A stretch of 64,000 nucleotides of DNA from PKWO01 sp036384915 (GTDB taxonomy: Bacteria > Pseudomonadota > Gammaproteobacteria > Burkholderiales > Burkholderiaceae_D): positions 38,810 through 102,809 of the forward strand of contig DASVLJ010000060.1 in assembly GCA_036384915.1 (NCBI GenBank), given 5' to 3'. Positions 58,033 through 64,000 of this stretch are shown in pieces (position 1 is the first letter of the stretch; every line of letters begins with the position of its first letter). The notes under the pieces were generated by a model that did not search any database, had not been told where the DNA came from, and worked only from the letters and a program-made list of their open reading frames with translations. A program made the position numbers and the translations under genes.

Positions 58033-60704
58033 ATGGACGATACAGGCAGATTGCAGGAAACCGCCGCCAAAACGCGCGGCAGGCTGCGCATCTATTTCGG
58101 CGCCGGTGCCGGTGTGGGCAAGACCTATGTCATGCTGCTGGCGGCCGGCAAGGAGCGCGCGGCCGGGCGCCGGGTGTTGTTGGCGGCGATGGGCGACGGC
58201 GGCCAGGAAGAGCTGGCCGCGCTGCAGAGCGGCTTTGAAGTCTTGTGCGCGGCTGACGGCAGCGCCGCCTTCGATCTCGACGCGGCGCTGGCCTGGAAGC
58301 CTGAGGTGATCGCGCTCGACCGTCTGGCCTGCGCCAATTGCGAGTCGGCGCGCCACCCGCAACGCTGGCAGGATGTCGAGGAATTGCTCGGCGCCGGCAT
58401 CGACGTCTTTACCACCTTGAACGTGCAAGACCTGGAAAGCCTGCGCGACGTGGTGGCCGACATCACCGGTGCGCGTTCGCGCGATACCGTGCCCGACGCC
58501 ATGTTCGACGGCGCAGACCAGGTGATCCTGATCGACGTGCCGGTCGATGAAGTGCTGGCGCGCTACCAGACCGGCAAGGTGCGAAGCGCGGGCGGTGAGG
58601 GCGGTTTCCTGCGCAAGGGCCATTTAATGGCACTGCGCGAGCTGGCGCTGCGCCGCACGGCGCAGCGCGTGGGCGACGACGTGCTGGCCCAGCGCAGCGA
58701 CGAGGACGGCGCGCCGGTGTGGAAAACCGGCGCTGGCTTGCTCGCCTGTATCGGCCCGGGCCCCGGCTCCGAAGGCCTGGTGCGCAGCGCCGCGCGTCTG
58801 GCCAAGGAGCTTGGCACAGGGTGGCGTGCCGTTTATGTCGAGACGCCGCGCCTGCAGCGGCTCTCGCCCCTGCAGCACGAACGCATCTCGCGCAGCCTCA
58901 AGCTGGCAGCCGAGCTCGGCGCGGCTACCGCCGTGCTCGGCGGGCAGGATGTGGCCGGCGCGATAGCCGACTACGCACGCAGCCTGAATGTCTCGAAGGT
59001 GGTTTGCCGCCACAGCCACCGGAACTGGCGCTTTCCCTGGAATGCCGACCTGGCCGAACGCATTGCCGATCTCGCCCCGGACATCGACATCATCGAAATC
59101 GGCAGCGAGTCGGGCGATAACTCGGCACGGGCCGCGAGCGGCCGCCGTGCCTCGGCGGCGGCCCTGGGGCCGCAAGCGCTGGTTCAGCAGCAGTGGCGCC
59201 GCCGCTATGGCTGGGCCGTGGCGGCCAGCCTCGCCACGGCGGCCGTGGCCTGGCCGCTGACGCCTTATCTCGACCTGGCCAATATCGGTTTGCTGTTTCT
59301 GCTGACTGTGGTCGCCGTCACGGTGCGCTTCGGCCGCGGCCCTTCGCTTGCGGCTGCGGTAACGGCAATTGCCGCCTTCGATTTCCTGTTCGTGCCGCCG
59401 CGCTTTTCCTTCGCCATCTACGACTGGCAATATGTCGTCACCTTCGTTGTCATGTTCCTGATCGCCGTGATGACCGGCAAGCTGACGTCCGATCTGCGCT
59501 ATCAGGCTGCCATCGCATTGCAGCGCGAGGCGCGTTCGCGCGCCTTGTATGAATATGCGCGCACGCTGTCGGCCTGCCTGCAGACGGTGCAGATTTTTGA
59601 AGAGACGCGTGCCGCGATCCAGACCGTGTTTTGTGCGCGTGCCACATTGCTCCTGCCCGATGCCGCGGGACGTCTGCAATACCCGGAGGCCGGTGCGAGA
59701 TTGAATGTGTTCGACATGGGAGTGGCCCAATGGGCTTATGATCATGGCGTGCCGGCCGGTCTCGGCACCGATACCTTGCCGGCCGGCGAGTTGTTTTACC
59801 TGCCGCTGGTCGCGCCGATGCGTACGCGAGGCGTGCTCGCCATCGAACCGGAAGACAGCGGCTGGTTTGCCCTGCCCGAGCAGCAGGAGCACCTCGCCGC
59901 CTTCGGCACGCTGGCCGCCATCGCGCTTGAGCGTGTGCACTACGTCGACGTGGCGCAAGATACCCTGGTGCGCATGGAATCCGAGCGCTTGCGCAATTCC
60001 CTCCTGTCGGCGCTGTCGCACGACCTGCGCACGCCGCTGACGTCGCTGGTCGGCTTGTCCGAATCGCTGACGCGCTCCAGCCCTCCCTTGAGCGAACAGC
60101 AGGGCGAGCTGGCCGAAGGCTTGCGCGACGAAGCGCTGCGCATGAATCACCTGGTTTCCAACCTGCTCGACATGGCGCGCATAGAAAGCGGCAACCTGCG
60201 CCTCAATTTGCAATGGCAGGCGCCCGAAGAAGTGATAGGCAGCGCGCTGTACGCCAGCCGCATGCTGCTGGCCGGGCGCGAGGTGCAACTCGTGGTGGCG
60301 CCGGAGCTGCCGCTGGTGCGCTACGACGCCGTGGCCATCGAGCGCGTGCTGTGCAACCTGGTGGAAAATGCCGTCAAATACACGCCGCCCGGCACGCATC
60401 TGGCCATCATGGCGGAAGCCTCGGAAGGTTTTCTCAAGATGCAGGTGGCCGATGCCGGCCCGGGCCTGCCCGCCGGGCAGGAAGAGCAATTGTTCGAAAA
60501 ATTCGTGCGCGGCGAACGCGAATCGGCCAAGCCAGGCGTGGGCCTGGGCTTGTCGATCTGCCGCGCCATCGTCGAAGCGCACCGTGGTTTGATCCGCGCC
60601 TATAATCTCGCGCAGGGCGGCGCCTGCTTTGAATTCCTGCTGCCGCTAGGTACTCCTCCCGAGATTCCCGGTATGGAGGATGCTGCGGAAACGAAAGTTG
60701 CATC

Positions 60705-60708
<4 letters not shown>
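58033..60708 (+). CDS. kdpD: Sensor histidine kinase KdpD
   Basis: An 891-residue sensor. The N-terminal KdpD domain has a P-loop (FGAGAGVGKTYVML). A Usp-like domain (about 240-355) follows, then four short membrane helices (about 395-480, including PYLDLANIGLLFLLTVVAVT), a GAF-like region, HisKA with His663 in LSALSHDLRTPLTS, and the ATPase boxes (CNLVENAVKYTPPG, VADAGPGLPAG, GVGLGLSICRAI). KdpD responds to K+ limitation, turgor or envelope state and phosphorylates KdpE. No kdpFABC genes lie in the window. It overlaps kdpE by four bases (ATGA). Confidence 0.92.
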
Positions 60709-61400
<692 letters not shown>

Positions 61401-61415
61401 TCTTTGTCGGATGGC

Positions 61416-61421
61416 TATAAT
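61416..61421 (+). promoter_or_regulatory. Possible -10 before the solute-binding-like gene
   Basis: A consensus TATAAT lies 95 bp before the next start; the -35 position (TTTCTT) is poor. It suggests a separate promoter after kdpE. Confidence 0.45.
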
Positions 61422-61516
61422 GGGCATCATTTTAGAGTCGATGCGCAGGAAGCCCGCATGTCCGATGCCGTGCGTTTCGTAAGCAGAACTGAGTCCGAGT
61501 TGAAAGTGCCCGGGCA

Positions 61517-62332
61517 ATGAGGCATCTTCTCATCCGCTTCGCGTTTGCCTTGATGGCCTGTGTGAGCGGCCTGGCCGTGGCGGGAGTGGCGGGGCCTGTC
61601 GAAATCGTCTACCCGAGTTCGGACGATGTTGCCGATACGCGTGCGAACTATTATGTCAAGCTGCTCGATCTCGCCATGAGCAAGACCGGCGTACCCTACA
61701 CGCTACGCCCTTTCGTGTTCGAGACTTCGGGCTCGCGCGTGCGCCAGCTTATCGAGGACGACCAGAGCATCAACCTCACCTGGGCCTTGACGTCGAAAGA
61801 ATGGGAAAACAGCCTGGCGCCGGTGCGCATTTCCCTCGACAAAGGCATACTGGGCTGGCGCTTACTCCTGATTAACAAGCGCGACGAGAAAGCCTTCGCG
61901 CAAATCCGCAAGCTGGCCCAACTGGCCCGCTACGCCGCCGGCCAACAACGCGACTGGACCGACGTCGCCATCTTGCGTGCCAACGGCTTGAAAGTGGTCG
62001 ATGCCGCGATTTATCAAAGCATGTTCAAGATGCTGAGTGTCAACCGTTTCCAGTATTTCCCGCGTGGTGTGGGCGAGATCTGGGCCGAGGAAGAGCGTAA
62101 TGCCGATCTCGGCCTCGAGATAGAGCCGACACTGGCGCTCCATTATCCGGTGCACACCTACTTCTTCGTCAGCCGCAAGAACCGGCGCCTGCACGATTTG
62201 CTCGATCAAGGCTTGCATGCCGCCATTCGCGACGGTTCCTTCGAGAGGCTGTTCGAGCAATACAATGGCGAGGCGCTGAGGAAGGCCAAGCTGGAAAGCC
62301 GCAGGGTGTTCGAGCTGAAAGTTCCTCAATAA
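61517..62332 (+). CDS. Periplasmic solute-binding-like protein
   Basis: A 271-residue protein with a signal peptide (FAFALMACVSGLAVAGVAG) and the pattern of transporter-type binding proteins: VEIVYPSSDDVADTRANYYV at the start, LINKRDEKAFAQIRKL in the middle, FFVSRKNRRLHDLLDQGLHA near the end. No canonical SBP_bac_3 signature at the first strand, so it may bind an atypical ligand or serve a sensor. No transporter gene follows. It lies 116 bp after kdpE with a possible promoter of its own. Confidence 0.7.
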   Translation: MRHLLIRFAFALMACVSGLAVAGVAGPVEIVYPSSDDVADTRANYYVKLLDLAMSKTGVPYTLRPFVFETSGSRVRQLIEDDQSINLTWALTSKEWENSLAPVRISLDKGILGWRLLLINKRDEKAFAQIRKLAQLARYAAGQQRDWTDVAILRANGLKVVDAAIYQSMFKMLSVNRFQYFPRGVGEIWAEEERNADLGLEIEPTLALHYPVHTYFFVSRKNRRLHDLLDQGLHAAIRDGSFERLFEQYNGEALRKAKLESRRVFELKVPQ

Positions 62333-62424
62333 AATTGGCGGCGTGGTTCGATGCCGTTGTCGGAGGACGATATCCGATTGAAGTCCGAATGAAGCCTGAA
62401 TGAAACCTATGAGAGGATCCGTGT

Positions 62425-63855
62425 ATGAGAGCCGCAGCCGCCTTGCCGGGATTGGTATTGTTTGCCGTTTTATCGAACGAGGCGGCTGTCGCCGCGCCGG
62501 CCGACGCGGAATTTTCCGCCATGCTGATGAAGCAGGGCATCGAAGCCTATTCCGAAGCGGGCGCGCGCGGCGACCAGAAAACCACCGATGCCCTGACCGA
62601 CGAAGACATTCTGTTTGCCGGCGGTGACGGCAGCGTGGACCATGACGAGAAGCGCGACAAAAACGATGCCATCGCCGCGGTGCTCAAGGAGCATACCTTG
62701 GCCTTGCGCCAGGCCGAAAATGCCGGCGAGGTTGACGAGATGGCGGCCATGCGTCGCTTTGCGGCCGCCGATTTGCTGGCTATCGACGAGGACGGCAGAG
62801 TTACGGAAGGCAATCAAATCCTCCCGCCGGCCGACCTGCCCGTGCGCGGCATCCCTGAGCAAGATACCGTCACCGATTGGGTGGCGCATCACGACGGCCG
62901 GACCGCCGTGACCAGCTATGTCAATGAGCGGTCCATGCGCTACGGCGGGCAGATACTGCTCTTCCGCTCGCGCCTGATCGACACCTGGGCCATGCTGGAT
63001 GGGCAGTGGAAACTATGCGCAAGGCATGCCGTGCCCCTGTTTGACGATGCCGCCACCGTAAAGCTGCCGGACGCAGCCATGGACGCTTACGCCGGCAGCT
63101 ACGCCATCGGCCCAGGGGCGAAAGCTGTGCTGGCACGCGATGGCGCGCTGCTGGCCTCGTCGGTCAACGGCGGCAAGCCGACCCGCTATGCCGCCGAACT
63201 GCCCGACGTGTTTTACGCCCTCGGGTCCTCGCCCGGCTCGGCCCGGACGCATCTGATTTTCCGGCGCGATGCGAAGGGAGGAATTGCGGGTTACACCAGC
63301 AGCAGCGGCTTGCGGCTGGAGCGTGTTGAAGCGCCGGTGACCGCGCCGGCCGTCGCGCAGGGAGGCGGCATCGAATCGCATGTCTTGCCGACGGCGCACC
63401 TCGTAGTGCACCGCTTCGGCGACATGGCGGTTGCCACCTTTATCCACGAGCGCGTCACGCAGTTTTACGGCCAAACCCTGCATACGGAATACCGCTCCAC
63501 CGAAACCTGGGTCAAGCGCGGCGAAAGCTGGAAAATGCTGGCTCTGCAAAGCCGCGCGCTGGAGCATGCCATGCCGGTGCATGCGCTAAGCGCCGCCGAG
63601 GCACAAGCGTATGCAGGTACTTATGCCGCCGGGGCGGATGTCGCCGGCACGATTGCCGCCGAAGGCGGTGCCTTGTCCGTGCGCTTCGGCGCGGCCCCCG
63701 CCTTGCGCCTGGAAGCGATTGCGCAAGACGACTTCGTCGCGCGCGATTCGCCCGGCACGGGTTTCATCTTTCAGCGCGACGTTGCAGGACGCGTGACGGG
63801 ATACGTCGCCCGCCGCGAGGGACGGGACTTGCAGTTCGTGAAAATCGGAATCTAG
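62425..63855 (+). CDS. Periplasmic protein with duplicated NTF2-like / lipocalin-like halves
   Basis: A 476-residue protein with a signal peptide (ALPGLVLFAVLSNEAAVAA). It has two SnoaL/DUF4440-like segments. One is around residues 28-215 (ending IDTWAMLDGQWKLCARHAVP); the other, 315-390, is partial (STETWVKRGESWKMLALQSR). Each is followed by a lipocalin-like strand set (DAYAGSYAIGPGAKAVLARD, and AQAYAGTYAAGADVAGTIAA). The repeated plan indicates internal duplication. Function unknown; ligand binding in the periplasm is likely. Confidence 0.7.
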   Translation: MRAAAALPGLVLFAVLSNEAAVAAPADAEFSAMLMKQGIEAYSEAGARGDQKTTDALTDEDILFAGGDGSVDHDEKRDKNDAIAAVLKEHTLALRQAENAGEVDEMAAMRRFAAADLLAIDEDGRVTEGNQILPPADLPVRGIPEQDTVTDWVAHHDGRTAVTSYVNERSMRYGGQILLFRSRLIDTWAMLDGQWKLCARHAVPLFDDAATVKLPDAAMDAYAGSYAIGPGAKAVLARDGALLASSVNGGKPTRYAAELPDVFYALGSSPGSARTHLIFRRDAKGGIAGYTSSSGLRLERVEAPVTAPAVAQGGGIESHVLPTAHLVVHRFGDMAVATFIHERVTQFYGQTLHTEYRSTETWVKRGESWKMLALQSRALEHAMPVHALSAAEAQAYAGTYAAGADVAGTIAAEGGALSVRFGAAPALRLEAIAQDDFVARDSPGTGFIFQRDVAGRVTGYVARREGRDLQFVKIGI

Positions 63856-63872
63856 GAGCCTGCGCGGCAGAA

Positions 63873-64000
63873 GCGAGTCGGCTGCAATGGATGGAGAAAA
63901 GTCCCACTTTGCCCCCGTTTTTCCGGCTGTAGCTACGGCTACAGTCCTCAAAAGCGAGGCCAAATTGGGCTCTTTTCCCACCCATTTCGCTTCGACTCGT
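63873..64000. repeat. 128-bp imperfect palindrome at the window edge
   Basis: Arms 63873-63935 and 63936-64000 pair over most of their length, with the centre CTGTAGC/GCTACAG. It begins just after the last gene. It may extend beyond the window. It resembles dispersed palindromic repeats or a strong bidirectional terminator. Confidence 0.7.

Overview
The window is GC-rich chromosomal DNA with tightly packed genes. The gene content (LivM-LivG fusion, CHASE2 cyclase/SH3/M48 cluster, DUF3562, RNase P type A RNA, LEPR/DUF4347 giant protein with its exporter cluster) suggests a betaproteobacterium of the Burkholderiales, most likely Oxalobacteraceae (Massilia/Janthinobacterium/Duganella-like). That placement is an inference from gene content and not from a marker gene. 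I support 51 protein genes (one cut by the left edge), one structural RNA (rnpB), several palindromic repeats, hairpins and regulatory candidates. I saw no tRNA, rRNA, insertion sequence, complete prophage or CRISPR array.

Layout. 1-2.8 kb: end of a periplasmic solute-binding protein, an OsmC-type protein, a chemoreceptor with almost no periplasmic loop, and a GNAT acetyltransferase. 2.8-19.5 kb: a surface-protein island. It has a tail-collar protein and a DUF6916 protein on the minus strand, then on the plus strand a sulfotransferase, a 2794-residue LEPR/DUF4347/Ig-like giant protein, a TolC-type lipoprotein, a periplasmic adaptor, a second adaptor with an N-terminal cytoplasmic domain, and an M50 site-2-protease-like membrane protein fused to an adaptor domain. 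19.7-28 kb: flavin reductase, phosphoesterase, TPR protein, DUF3562, then a CHASE2 adenylate cyclase/SH3/M48 peptidase/WYL regulator run and two small enzymes. 28.4-32.3 kb: a ferritin-like protein with a Cys-repeat tail, a DUF692 (MNIO) enzyme and a DUF2063 partner, overlapping like one operon. 32.3-41.3 kb: cupin, heterodimeric ABC exporter, BNR-repeat protein with a MoaD-like carrier, DHH phosphoesterase, ThDP enzyme, rnpB and a DUF3096 membrane peptide. 41.7-46.9 kb: branched-chain amino acid ABC transporter interrupted by a cloverleaf repeat. 47-52.4 kb: BON lipoprotein, aromatic aminotransferase, ketopantoate reductase-like enzyme, amidohydrolase, SPFH protein. 52.5-62.3 kb: an ABC uptake-like operon (ATPase, permease, solute-binding/OmpA fusion, PspA-like membrane coiled coil, soluble coiled coil) divergent from kdpD-kdpE, followed by another solute-binding-like protein. 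62.4-64 kb: a periplasmic protein with duplicated NTF2-like/lipocalin-like halves and a terminal palindrome.

Three gene sets look under-described. (1) The giant protein and its four membrane/periplasm partners, an exporter-like set with an intramembrane protease but no ATPase. (2) The MNIO operon, in which the probable modified substrate is a bufferin-like Cys-repeat tail fused to a ferritin-like enzyme. (3) The kdpDE-linked operon joining an ABC transporter, a peptidoglycan-anchored binding protein and PspA-like coiled coils. An 18-bp palindrome with the CT-N12-AG pattern of LuxR-type boxes lies upstream of both (1) and (2), which suggests shared control. Phased GTAAAC half-sites lie in the divergent region of (3), as expected for an OmpR/KdpE-class regulator.
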